64,000 nucleotides of DNA from Streptomyces sp. WAC05374 (GCF_004353505.1 NZ_SMNQ01000020.1:58496-122495), one strand, 5' to 3'. Positions 8,909 to 16,688 are shown, counted from the first letter of the stretch. The notes: generated by a model not told the origin, from the sequence alone. A program made the numbers and translations.

Positions 8909-9778
8909 TTACGCTGGAGCTGTATGGGTGAAGCCGAGGGACGTGAGTCCTTCGGCCTGGCACAGCCGGTCGGAGGGGCCGTCGACCTCGGTCTGGAGGA
9001 GTTGGTAGGCGGCGCCTTGGGATTGCCCCCAGTGCATTGCGGCCCGCCAAAGGACGCGCCCGAGGCCCTGGCCCCGAGTCTTGGGCAGGACGGCGAAGTA
9101 CTGGGGCATGAGCTGGGGGCGGCCGATCGCGTCGGGGCGTACTTCCATGGGGCCGATCGCGCCCACGATGCGGTCTTCGATGGCGGCGGCGAGGACCGGG
9201 CCGCACCGGCCGGCCTGTATCTGCGTGTGGAGAAAGGCCAGGCCATCGCCCGCCATGGCCTCGGCGAACGGGGCGAAGGTGTCCTGCACAGCGGTCGGCC
9301 AGGCAGCGACGGGCCGGACCGGACCATCAGGGGCAGGGCAGGGGGCGGTGGTGAAGTCCTTCATCTGGATGCGGGTGCCGCGCGGGCGCGCGGTCGCGGG
9401 GCCGAGGGGGCGTACGACCCGGGCGTTGACCACGTCGTGCGCGGCGGCGAGCTTCGCGGCCAGCGCGGCGGCCTCAGCCACGACGCCGTCGTCGGGGAAC
9501 CCGTAGGCGAAGACCTTCACAGTGCCGCGTCCGTGCCGGTTCAGGGTGGGGATGAGGGTGCGCTCAGGCTGATGCACCACGTCCTCGCGAAGGACTTTCT
9601 CGTTCTTCTCGCCGCCCCAGCGCCGGTCCTTGTCGTAGGGCAGGAAGCCACCGGTGTCGGCCGCTCGCAGGACGTCCTCAAAGATCCCGACGGTCAGGGC
9701 GTCGGGGTGGACAGGGCCGAGAGTCGGCACGATCGGCGCGGTCAGTTGGGGCCGGAGCCAGTCCCAGCGGAAGAACAT
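8909..9778 (-). CDS. GNAT-family acyltransferase, last gene of the peptide operon
   Basis: 289 residues. The C-terminal 140 residues carry a GNAT fold: AIEDRIVGAIGPMEV, then FAVLPKTRGQGLGRVLWRAA with the acyl-CoA loop R-G-Q-G-L-G, and a final EGLTSLGF. The N-terminal 150 residues (MFFRWDWLRPQLTAPIVP, later DKDRRWGGEKNEKV) are a separate domain I do not recognise. It is the third gene of an operon after a 63-codon and a 54-codon gene. GNAT enzymes can acetylate or fatty-acylate ribosomal peptides, as in the selidamides, so this could modify the neighbouring peptide. Start ATG 9778 has AGGG at good spacing; GTG 9787 is the alternative. Confidence 0.7.
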   Translation of the reverse strand: MFFRWDWLRPQLTAPIVPTLGPVHPDALTVGIFEDVLRAADTGGFLPYDKDRRWGGEKNEKVLREDVVHQPERTLIPTLNRHGRGTVKVFAYGFPDDGVVAEAAALAAKLAAAHDVVNARVVRPLGPATARPRGTRIQMKDFTTAPCPAPDGPVRPVAAWPTAVQDTFAPFAEAMAGDGLAFLHTQIQAGRCGPVLAAAIEDRIVGAIGPMEVRPDAIGRPQLMPQYFAVLPKTRGQGLGRVLWRAAMHWGQSQGAAYQLLQTEVDGPSDRLCQAEGLTSLGFTHTAPA

Positions 9779-9866
9779 GGGCGGCACCCTAATGGTGAGC
9801 CAACCAGGGCTCAGGCCCCGACGCGAGTACGCCGGGGCCTGAACGGAGCTGACCGGTCCGTCTCGG

Positions 9867-10031
9867 TCAGTGGGGGTTGTCGTCCCCGGCGTCGCAGGAG
9901 CACTCCGCGCTCTCCACGATCACGTCGAGGTCCTGGACGGCGGTGATCGACGCGGTCGCGACGGGCGGGGCGGCACGGCGGGCCGAGGCCGGCGGGCCGG
10001 GGAGGATGCTCACCGGTACGGGCGGGGTCAT
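9867..10031 (-). CDS. 54-residue Cys-containing peptide, candidate RiPP precursor
   Basis: The peptide has an Ala/Pro/Arg-rich N-terminal half and then ITAVQDLDVIVESAECSCDA with an acidic tail GDDNPH. The L-D-V-x-V-E-S segment resembles the recognition part of FxLD-type leader peptides, and the short C-S-C tail could be a core. Its ATG overlaps the upstream stop (ATGA), and a GNAT gene follows, so the three are probably translated together. No lanthipeptide synthetase, cyclodehydratase or radical SAM gene is in the element. The RiPP reading is inference. Confidence 0.5.
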   Translation of the reverse strand: MTPPVPVSILPGPPASARRAAPPVATASITAVQDLDVIVESAECSCDAGDDNPH

Positions 10032-10219
10032 GAGGCGTTCTCCGAACTGCGACCCATCATGGACCCAGGCTCGGCGTCCCGCATGGGTGACGCGAAGTAT
10101 CTGAAGGCGTGGGTCATCCCATGGCTGCCATCAGCTTCGCGTCGGGCCATCGTCAGACGGACTCGCGCGTGCTGGCCCCTGTCGGTGCATACGATCCCGA
10201 CTCGGTACTCCTTGGCCAT
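10028..10219 (-). CDS. Small hypothetical protein, first gene of the peptide operon
   Basis: 63 residues (MAKEYRVGIVCTDRGQHARV... ending SMMGRSSENAS). The Cys-Thr-Asp-Arg-Gly-Gln-His stretch and the phrase HAFRYFASPMRDAEPGS resemble the front half of a small actinobacterial protein that in longer versions ends in a zinc ribbon. This copy stops before that, so it may be truncated. Its TGA overlaps the next ATG. It is divergent from the HEPN gene, with 92 bp between them. Confidence 0.5.
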   Translation of the reverse strand: MAKEYRVGIVCTDRGQHARVRLTMARREADGSHGMTHAFRYFASPMRDAEPGSMMGRSSENAS

Positions 10220-10311
10220 ACCGACAGTCTCCTGCAACTCTCAAACCGTATGCGCACGTAACCTTCGGCAGCGATGATCGAGAGTTCCATCGCTGCAGTC
10301 GGAGTGTTGAT

Positions 10312-11022
10312 ATGCCCAATCAGGAGCAGGTCCTCTCGTACGCTCGCTCACTGGCCCAGACGTTGCAAGAAGGTCTGGTGTGGAAGCCCGGTCGGAACGG
10401 GGATGGTCGGGGCTGGTGGCAGATATCGGACCATCAGGAGCTTCCTGCCCTGATGGCGAACGCCTTCGCGGGCATGGAGTTTCTGCGCCAGTACGCCGGT
10501 GAGGACAGCTTCTGGACCTCCCGTGCTGCTGAGGTGTACCAAAGCAAGGGAGATAACCAGTCCACTGAGTCGGGAGCTCGCGCCGTTGGTGATGTCCTGC
10601 TCACCTGGGTTCGCCAGGTGGAAGCGGGCGTCAGCGAAATCGTGGGTGCTCGCGCTTGGTCGGAGGTCGGCCTGATCAGCACGGACATGATGGGTCAGGT
10701 ACGGCGGCTACTGAGTGACAAGCAGACCCATCCTGTTGCGGCCATCGTGCTGTGCGGTGCAGCCTTGGAGAGCGCACTGCGGGCGCTGATTGAGGCCCGC
10801 GGGCTGGAACTGCCCGAGCGCCCCTCGCTCAGCACGTACTCGCAGCTTCTCCGTCGGGAGGAGCTGATCACCAAGCAGGAAGCGAAGGATCTTGAGCAAG
10901 TTGGGGGACTCCGGAATGCGGCGGCTCATGGTCAGTTTGAGGAGCTGAGTCGAGAACGCGCCGGCCTCATGGAGCAGCAGACCAACCTCTTGCTCAGCAG
11001 GATCTCGGAGCTTCACCTGTAG
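10312..11022 (+). CDS. HEPN-type protein, possible toxin/abortive infection RNase
   Basis: 236 residues. The C-terminal part contains a helical HEPN-like region: AAIVLCGAALESALRALIEA, then GLRNAAAHGQFEEL with the R-x4-H signature (Arg201, His206) typical of catalytic HEPN ribonucleases, and a final long helix. The N-terminal half is predicted helical and unfamiliar. HEPN proteins often act as toxins with a small antitoxin partner; none is adjacent on this strand. Its codon use is closer to the host than that of the DUF4365 gene. HEPN is a motif-level call; the RNase role is inferred. Confidence 0.6.
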   Translation: MPNQEQVLSYARSLAQTLQEGLVWKPGRNGDGRGWWQISDHQELPALMANAFAGMEFLRQYAGEDSFWTSRAAEVYQSKGDNQSTESGARAVGDVLLTWVRQVEAGVSEIVGARAWSEVGLISTDMMGQVRRLLSDKQTHPVAAIVLCGAALESALRALIEARGLELPERPSLSTYSQLLRREELITKQEAKDLEQVGGLRNAAAHGQFEELSRERAGLMEQQTNLLLSRISELHL

Positions 11023-11063
11023 GACTGCTGGGGGGCGGTGCGATCGCGCCCGCGCCGGTCGCA

Positions 11064-11081
11064 GTGGACCCGCCGTGGACC
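11064..11081 (+). repeat. Paired direct repeat inside right end (candidate arm site)
   Basis: GTGGACC-CGCC-GTGGACC, partner of 7530-7547. It lies about 75 bp inside the right att copy. Confidence 0.5.
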
Positions 11082-11156
11082 GCGTGGCTCCACGGCGGCT
11101 GGTGGTGGGGTCGAGTATGCAAGTCAGGCGCGTGCGAGAGGCTTCCCGCAGCACTC

Positions 11157-11211
11157 TCTTGAAAACCGTCGTGGCGCGAGTCACCGTGGGTTCAAATCCC
11201 ACACCCACCGC
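11157..11211 (+). repeat. att direct repeat, right copy (orphan tRNA-Ser 3' half)
   Basis: 55 bp identical to 7366-7420. The sequence upstream does not fold as a tRNA 5' half, so this is the displaced chromosomal 3' end. Confidence 0.92.
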
Positions 11212-11237
11212 ACGAGGTCAGCGCCTGCGCCGACCAC

Positions 11238-11263
11238 AAGGGGCGTCCCATGGGGCGCCCCTT
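11238..11263 (+). terminator. Probable original terminator of tRNA-Ser
   Basis: Hairpin AAGGGGCG...CGCCCCTT follows the right att copy, as expected for the chromosomal terminator displaced by the insertion. Confidence 0.7.
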
Positions 11264-11342
11264 TCGCGTGCCCCTGACCAGTGAGGGGCGTCGGCCTCCA
11301 CGGTGTGGACCGTCCGCCGCGCGTGCGGGCCACGGGATCGTG

Positions 11343-12266
11343 TCAGGACGCGACCGGTTGGCGCATCCGGGCGGTCCGGGCGGTGGACAGGTCCGTGGCG
11401 CGCCGGACCGCTTCGGCGGAGGCGGCCAGCAGCGGCAGGCGGACGGCCGGGCTGGGGATGCGGCCCTGGGCGTGCAGCACTCCCTTGATCACGGTCGGGT
11501 TCGGCTCGGCGAAGAGCGCGGCCGACAGTTGGGCCAGTTCGGCTCCCAGCTCGCGGGCCGGTCCGGCGGCGTCACGGTGCCACAGGGAGATCAGCTCCCC
11601 GAAGTCGGCGGTGCGGACGTTGGCCGATGCCAGGATGCCGCCGCGGGCGCCCGCCGCGAGCAGCGGCGAGATGACGGCGTCGTCGCCGCCGAGCACCGCG
11701 AACCCCGGTGCCGGCCGGCCGAGCAGTTCCATGGTGGCCGCGTCGATCGCGCCCGTCGCGTACTTGACCCCGATCACCTCCGGCAGGTGCCCGAGCGCGT
11801 GCAGCGTGCCGGGGCTGAGCGGCTGGGCGGTGCGGTACGGGATGTCGTAGACGACCAGCGGCAGGCCCCCGTGCTCGGCGAGCGCCGTGAAGTGCGCCAG
11901 CGTCCCCGCCTCGCCGGGCCGGGTGTAGGGCGGCGCGGGAACCAGTGCCGCGGTGACGTCACCCCTCGCGGCGAGCTCCCGCAGTGTCGCGACGGCGGCG
12001 GCGGTGTCGTTGGTGCCCACGCCGACGATCAGTGGAGCCCCGTGCGCCCGGCAGGCCGCCGCGCAGACGCGGACCACGGCCCGCTTCTCCTCGGCGGTCA
12101 GCGTGGCCGCCTCCGCGGTGGTGCCCAGGGCGACGAGCCCACGAGCACCGGCCGACAGTGCCTCGTCGGCGAGGCGGGCGAGCGCGTCCGGGGCGAGGCG
12201 CAGGTCGTCGGTGAAGGGGGTCACCAAGGGGACGAACAGGCCGGTGAGGTTCGTTTCGGTCTCCAT
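11343..12266 (-). CDS. DapA/DHDPS-family aldolase-type lyase
   Basis: 307 residues, TIM-barrel class I aldolase of the dihydrodipicolinate synthase family. Visible: LVALGTTAEAATLTAEE (the GTTGE-like loop), the Tyr in LVVYDIPYRT and the Schiff-base Lys in VIGVKYATG. Many family members in Streptomyces act on keto acids other than lysine precursors, so the substrate is open. It is divergent from a LysR gene 70 bp away, which probably controls it. Start ATG 12266 gives METETNLTGLF, a normal family start. Confidence 0.8.
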   Translation of the reverse strand: METETNLTGLFVPLVTPFTDDLRLAPDALARLADEALSAGARGLVALGTTAEAATLTAEEKRAVVRVCAAACRAHGAPLIVGVGTNDTAAAVATLRELAARGDVTAALVPAPPYTRPGEAGTLAHFTALAEHGGLPLVVYDIPYRTAQPLSPGTLHALGHLPEVIGVKYATGAIDAATMELLGRPAPGFAVLGGDDAVISPLLAAGARGGILASANVRTADFGELISLWHRDAAGPARELGAELAQLSAALFAEPNPTVIKGVLHAQGRIPSPAVRLPLLAASAEAVRRATDLSTARTARMRQPVAS

Positions 12267-12336
12267 GCGCCCAGCCTGGCCGAGCCGTCCCGGTAGATCC
12301 AGTTCACGTTTCTTCGCTGATGCGTAAGCTCTTCTT

Positions 12337-13263
12337 ATGCTCGATGTCCGACGCCTCCACCTGCTGCGCGAGCTCGACCGGCGCGGCACCATCGCGGCCG
12401 TCGCCGAGGCGCTGAGCTTCACCGCCTCGGCCGTCTCCCAGCAGTTGAGCGTGCTCGAGCGCGAGGCGGGCGTGCCCCTGCTCGAACGCAGTGGCCGGCG
12501 GGTGGTGCTCACCCCCGCGGGCCGCACCCTCGTCACCCACGCCGACGCCGTGCTCGAACGCCTCGAACGGGCGGTCTCCGAGCTGGCCGGGGCGCGCGAG
12601 GGCCTCGGTGGGCCGCTGCGGATCGGGACGTTCCCCTCCGGCGGCCCGGCGATCGTGCCCGCCGCGCTGGCCGAACTCGCCCTGCGCCACCCCGCGCTGG
12701 AGCCGATGGTGCGGGAGATCGACTCGGCGCGGGTCTCCGACGGCCTGCGCGCCGGCGAACTCGACGTGGCCCTCGTGCACGACTACGACTTCGTCCCCGC
12801 GTCACCGGACACCACGGTCGACCAGGTGCCGCTGCTGGAGGAGCCGGTGTACCTGGCCACGGGCGCCGCCGCCGGTCCTGCCGCCCCGGGCGGCACGCTC
12901 GCGGACCTGCTCGGGCCGTGGGCCACGTCCCCGTGGATCACGGCCCGGGAGGGCACGACCGGGCACGCGATGGCCGTACGCGCCTGTCAGGCGGCCGGCT
13001 TCCAGCCGCGCATCCGCCACCAGGTCAACGACTTCCGTACGGTCCTGGCGCTGGCCGCCATCGGGCAGGGCGCCGGGTTCGTACCGGAGATGGCCACCGC
13101 CCACGCCCCCGACGGCGTGGTCCTGACCCGGCTGCCGCTCTTCCGCCGCTCGAAGGTCGCCTTCCGCGCGGGCGGCGGCACGCATCCGGCCATCGCGGCC
13201 TTCGTGGCGGCCGCGCGAACCGCGGTGGGTGCGAGGAGTGGTGACGTGTTGTCAGGGGCGTGA
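12337..13263 (+). CDS. LysR-family transcriptional regulator
   Basis: 308 residues. The N-terminal winged HTH reads MLDVRRLHLLRELDRRGTIA with a recognition helix TASAVSQQLSVLEREAGVPL; the effector-binding domain starts near 90 (PLRIGTFPSGGP). It is transcribed divergently from the DapA-like gene, the classic LysR target arrangement. The 70-bp intergenic gap holds an imperfect inverted repeat around TTCTTCGCTGATGCGTAAG that could be its operator. Confidence 0.88.
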   Translation: MLDVRRLHLLRELDRRGTIAAVAEALSFTASAVSQQLSVLEREAGVPLLERSGRRVVLTPAGRTLVTHADAVLERLERAVSELAGAREGLGGPLRIGTFPSGGPAIVPAALAELALRHPALEPMVREIDSARVSDGLRAGELDVALVHDYDFVPASPDTTVDQVPLLEEPVYLATGAAAGPAAPGGTLADLLGPWATSPWITAREGTTGHAMAVRACQAAGFQPRIRHQVNDFRTVLALAAIGQGAGFVPEMATAHAPDGVVLTRLPLFRRSKVAFRAGGGTHPAIAAFVAAARTAVGARSGDVLSGA

Positions 13264-13375
13264 GGCGTGGCGGTGGCGGGCGGGCCGGTGGTGGCGACCT
13301 CCGTGGACGCCGGTGGCGGCTGCCGGCGTCCGGCGCTCCGGCGGACGGGGCGCGTCCGCCGCCTGGGCCCGGCGG

Positions 13376-13681
13376 TCAGTCGCCGACGATGGCGCGGAGC
13401 GCCGCGATGTGGGCGTGGTAGGCCTCGCGGCCGTCCCGGGTGAGGCGGAGCCAGACGCGCCGGCGGGTGTCGCGTACCGCCTTGCGCTGCTCCACGTGGC
13501 CCGCCTCCACCAGCACGGTGACGTGCTTGCTCAGGACGGAGGCGGAGACCCCGAGCTGTTCCTGGACCGTGGCGAACTCGGCCTCCCCCGCGGTGTCGAG
13601 GAGGGCGCAGATCCGCAGGCGGTTGGGGGCGTGGATGGTGGCGTCGAAGCCCGCCATCGGGTCGCCGGCCGAGTCGCTCAT
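13376..13681 (-). CDS. Winged-helix DNA-binding regulator
   Basis: 101 residues of the small HTH class used with membrane partner genes: ATIHAPNRLRICALLDTAGEAEFATV, then a recognition segment LGVSASVLSKHVTVL and a basic wing (AVRDTRRRVWLRLTRDG). It overlaps the upstream membrane gene by 4 bp (ATGA), so the two are coexpressed. It probably represses its own operon. Similar pairs occur widely in Streptomyces; the signal is unknown. Confidence 0.75.
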   Translation of the reverse strand: MSDSAGDPMAGFDATIHAPNRLRICALLDTAGEAEFATVQEQLGVSASVLSKHVTVLVEAGHVEQRKAVRDTRRRVWLRLTRDGREAYHAHIAALRAIVGD

Positions 13682-14178
13682 GCGGTCGCCTTCCGGTGGA
13701 GGCGGACGAAGACGAGGTGGAAGGCGACCGACACCGCCGCGCCGACGACGGAGGCGGCGCACAGCCACAGAGGCTCCCCGGTGGCGCGGAAGACGAAGGC
13801 CGAGCCCAGCAGCACGGCGGGCAGGCCGATCGCGAGGGGGATGGTGACCCGCTTGGGCAGGACGTCCAGACGGAGGGCCACGCCCGTCTTCCTGCGCCAC
13901 TGGGAGGCCGCGGCCGCGAAGAGCGCCGCGTGCGCCGCCGTCATCACGATCAGGACGACGCTCCAGGTCGAGCGGGGCAGCAGCCAGTCGGGCTCGGCCA
14001 GGGTGCCGCCGTACACCGGCGGTATGGCGGCCGTGTAGAGGGTGAGCGCCACGGTGAACCACAGGGGCCACGGGGTGGCGGACAGGGCGGTGGTGGAGGC
14101 CCGGACCTGCTCGGTCTCGGCGAGGGCGGCAAGGGCCTGCTGGGCGGTCGGGCGGATGGTTTCCCCGTTTGTTTCCAT
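13678..14178 (-). CDS. Four-helix membrane protein paired with the HTH regulator
   Basis: 166 residues with about four hydrophobic segments (PWPLWFTVALTLYTAAIPP, WSVVLIVMTAAHAALFAAAA, VTIPLAIGLPAVLLGSAFVF, PLWLCAASVVGAAVSVAFHL) and no recognised catalytic motif. It precedes the regulator and overlaps it. The start METNGE is chosen by position. An inverted TTTCC/GGAAA element sits over the start (GTTTCCATGACGGAAAC), a possible operator. Function unknown. Confidence 0.65.
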   Translation of the reverse strand: METNGETIRPTAQQALAALAETEQVRASTTALSATPWPLWFTVALTLYTAAIPPVYGGTLAEPDWLLPRSTWSVVLIVMTAAHAALFAAAASQWRRKTGVALRLDVLPKRVTIPLAIGLPAVLLGSAFVFRATGEPLWLCAASVVGAAVSVAFHLVFVRLHRKATA

Positions 14179-14266
14179 GACGGAAACAGTAGGGCTGAGT
14201 TTCCGACTTGGCAAGTGGACATTTTCCGAGGCGGCAAGTGTCGGTGCCGCCCGCTACAGTCGCCGC

Positions 14267-14428
14267 ATGGGGGATTTCGCCAGTCAGGGCCGGACCGTGC
14301 TCTGCAAGTCGTGTCACAAGCCGCTCGTCCAGAACCGCCGCTGGTTCCCGCGGGAGTACTGCAGCCGCTGGCACAAGGTGCGGCACCGGGTGGCCAACTT
14401 CGTCGGCAGCGTGCTGGACAGCGCCTAG
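14267..14428 (+). CDS. Small zinc-ribbon-like protein
   Basis: 53 residues (MGDFASQGRTVLCKSCHKPL...). It contains C-x2-C (CKSC) and a later C-x3-H (CSRWH), enough for one zinc site, and is strongly basic, so nucleic-acid binding is possible. It is divergent from the membrane/HTH pair. It is short but in frame throughout and conserved-looking. Confidence 0.55.
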   Translation: MGDFASQGRTVLCKSCHKPLVQNRRWFPREYCSRWHKVRHRVANFVGSVLDSA

Positions 14429-14600
14429 GAGCGCCGGCCGTGGCGTAGGGCGGCGTAAATGCGTTGCCGGGGCGCGCCGGGCGGCGGGAGCATCGGGCCA
14501 TGACCTCTCCGACCCGTTTCCCGTCGCCGTCCGCCGCCGCACGAGCGGTGCACGGGCGACAGCGGTACGGGTCCTGGCGGGAGCCGGCCTTCGCGCGCTC

Positions 14601-15233
14601 GTGATCACCGCGCTCGTCGCGGGGACGCTCGCCGGGTACGGGATCGCCGTGCCGGTCGGGGCCGTCGGGGCGTACCTGGTGGCGCTCACCGCGCGGACCT
14701 CCCTGCGGGTGGGTGCGTGCGCCGCGCTGGGGGTCGCGACGGCCGACGGGCTGTACGCCCTGGTCGCCGCCGTCGGCGGGTCCGCCCTCGGGCCGCTCGT
14801 CGCACCGGTCGTGGTGCCGCTGCGGTGGGCCTCGGCCGTGGTGCTGGTGGCGCTGGCGGTGCGCAGTGGTGCGGTGGCGGTCCAGCGGTACCGGCGGCGG
14901 AGCACGGCCACCCGCGAGGACGAGGCACCGGTCGGTCCCCTGCGGGCGTACGTTGCGCTCCTGGGCATCACGGTGCTGAACCCCATGACCGTGATCTACT
15001 TCGCGGCCCTGGTGATCGCCGGACAGGGCGCCCGGGACCCGGGCGCGCTGGAGCAGGGCGTGTTCGTCCTGGCCGCCTTCCTGGCGTCCGCGAGCTGGCA
15101 GTTGCTGCTGGCCTGCGGCGGCGCGCTGCTCGGCCGGGTGCTCACGGGCGGCCGTGGCCGGCTGGTCACCGCGCTGGCCTCCAGCGCCCTGATCACCGCG
15201 CTCGCCGGCCACCTGCTCCTCGCGGCGCCGTGA
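14601..15233 (+). CDS. LysE-family amino-acid exporter
   Basis: 211 residues, six hydrophobic helices in the LysE/RhtB arrangement. The N-terminal helix reads LVAGTLAGYGIAVPVGAVGA with the family's conserved P-V/I-G-P-like motif, and NPMTVIYFAALV is the second signature. GTG 14601 fits the family length. A 34-codon reading frame (14500-14604) ends with its TGA overlapping this GTG, so coupling is possible. The 3' end overlaps the convergent primase gene by 41 bp. Confidence 0.8.
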   Translation: MITALVAGTLAGYGIAVPVGAVGAYLVALTARTSLRVGACAALGVATADGLYALVAAVGGSALGPLVAPVVVPLRWASAVVLVALAVRSGAVAVQRYRRRSTATREDEAPVGPLRAYVALLGITVLNPMTVIYFAALVIAGQGARDPGALEQGVFVLAAFLASASWQLLLACGGALLGRVLTGGRGRLVTALASSALITALAGHLLLAAP

Positions 15234-16065
15234 GGCGGGCGGCCGACGCGATGGTGGCGCGCGCCTCCTGGGGGGTGAGGCCGGTGTGCACGGCGGCGTC
15301 GGTGAGGGCGTCCGCGAGGTCGTCGCCGATGCCGTTCTCGTACGCCCGGCACGCCGCCCAGAACAGCCGGGTGTTGCGCCGGCCCTCGTGGGCGGCGAGG
15401 ACGAAGCGGACCAGGCCCTCCCCGCGCGGCGTCCCGGCGGGCGCGGCGCGCCTCGGGGCGGGCGGCGGGGGCGCCAGGAGGCGGAGGAGGGCGGGCGGAC
15501 ACGGGGCCGGCGCCAGGGTGGCCGTGCCGGGGACCAGGCGGTAGGCGCCACGGGCGGTCACCGAGCCGGGTCCCACCAGGTAGCCGCCGGCGCCCCGGAT
15601 GTCGATGCCCGGTGCGAGCCGCCCGGCGGAGTTCGGGACCACGACGCCGGGCGGGCCGGTCAGCCAGAGGTGGCGCCCGCCGCTCGGCGTGAGCACGGTG
15701 ACCGTGGCCGGGACGGTGAACCCCCGCTCCAGGGCGAGGCGCCGCAGCACGGCGGGCTCGGTGTCGAGGTCGACGCCGATCAGATGGTGCGGTGGGCGCC
15801 CGCAGGCGATGCCGTAGCCGGTCGCCCAGGGCGCGAGGGCGAACAGCGCGCGTACGGCGGCGGGGTCGGTGGTCGCGTCGTGCACGCCGTGCCCGGGCAG
15901 GCCGCACTCGCCGCGGCAGTGGACCGGTGCGGGGGCGCCGCGGTGCGGCGACGGCAGGGCGGGGAGTTTGGTCGGCGACAGGGGGATGACGGCCAGCCCG
16001 CGCTCGGCGGCGGAGAGGGCGTGGGCCAGGGCCAGGGTGGCGGTGCGCCGGTCTGAAGCGGCCAT
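15193..16065 (-). CDS. Bifunctional DNA primase/polymerase (Prim-Pol)
   Basis: 290 residues, archaeo-eukaryotic primase-type catalytic domain. The acidic pair is present in HLIGVDLDTEPAVLRR (Asp99, Asp101), and the downstream GGRHLWLTGPPG and IDIRGAGGYLVGPGS segments are the conserved His and glycine-rich motifs. Family proteins often occur on plasmids or phages but are also chromosomal in Streptomyces. GGAGGT lies just before ATG 16065. The role here is unknown. Confidence 0.82.
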   Translation of the reverse strand: MAASDRRTATLALAHALSAAERGLAVIPLSPTKLPALPSPHRGAPAPVHCRGECGLPGHGVHDATTDPAAVRALFALAPWATGYGIACGRPPHHLIGVDLDTEPAVLRRLALERGFTVPATVTVLTPSGGRHLWLTGPPGVVVPNSAGRLAPGIDIRGAGGYLVGPGSVTARGAYRLVPGTATLAPAPCPPALLRLLAPPPPAPRRAAPAGTPRGEGLVRFVLAAHEGRRNTRLFWAACRAYENGIGDDLADALTDAAVHTGLTPQEARATIASAARLTAPRGAGGRRAR

Positions 16066-16385
16066 ACCTCCATGTTCGTACGTACGTTCGATTCTGGGAA
16101 GGGGGTGAGGTTGGCCGAAAAGGTGCCGGAACGGTTCTTCTCTTGAGTGGGGCGCACGCGCGCCCCGCCGAGGTGGGTGCTCGGGCGCTGAGCTGCGGTT
16201 TCGGGGCTGTGGGACAGGTTTATCGACATGTCCTCACGCTTGCGGGGGAAATGGGCGCTCCAGCCTGGTTCGCCGGGGAATCGGTGGGCAACTCTTGAAC
16301 CGCGACGTCGAGAACTCGCCCGGGGCGGCCGGCCAACTGCCCGGGTTCAAGCCGCAGTTCCACACGGGGTTCCTGGAGGATTTAC

Positions 16386-16688
16386 ATGGCAAGCATCCGT
16401 ACCGCTCGCGTCATCGCCGCCGCTGCCGCGCTGCCCCTCGCCCTCGGGCTCTTCGCGGGGGTGGCCCAGGCCGACACCGGTGGCCTCGCGAGCGACGGAT
16501 CGAACGCGTCCGCCGCCTCGATCAGCGGCAGCGGGGTCGGGGGTCAGAACGCGGGCAATTCCACGACCGGACAACAGGTCGCCAACGGCGGCGGCTCCAA
16601 CCAGAGCAACACCACGAGCGTGAACGGCCCCGGCTTCACGGCCGTCGGCCAGAGCACCCCCACGGTGAACTTCACCAACCTCTGGTAG
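16386..16688 (+). CDS. Small secreted Gly/Ser/Asn-rich protein
   Basis: 100 residues. A signal peptide (MASIRTARVIAAAAALPLAL, then GLFAGVAQA) is followed by a mature part rich in Gly, Ser, Asn and Gln (GNSTTGQQVANGGGSNQSNT) without cysteine. Composition suggests a flexible or self-assembling surface protein. GGAGGA lies just upstream of ATG 16386. Chaplins have a different hydrophobic core, so this is not called one. Confidence 0.65.
   Translation: MASIRTARVIAAAAALPLALGLFAGVAQADTGGLASDGSNASAASISGSGVGGQNAGNSTTGQQVANGGGSNQSNTTSVNGPGFTAVGQSTPTVNFTNLW

Larger units (their letters stand above)
7366..11211. mobile_element. Small integrated element in tRNA-Ser(UGA), no integrase
   Basis: A 3.8-kb segment is bounded by 55-bp exact direct repeats of the tRNA-Ser 3' half (anticodon loop to discriminator base). 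Its genes are a DUF4365 membrane protein, a GNAT/short-peptide operon and a HEPN-type protein. The first of these has lower GC and more A/T-rich codons than the chromosome. No integrase, excisionase or replication gene is present, so it is either a relic or a satellite mobilised in trans. The 3' repeat is followed by what looks like the original tRNA terminator. Confidence 0.85.

Noticed and set aside
14500..14604. 34-codon leader frame overlapping the LysE start (GTGA)
   Set aside because: Overlap is suggestive, but the peptide has no regulatory features such as repeated amino-acid codons; probably chance.
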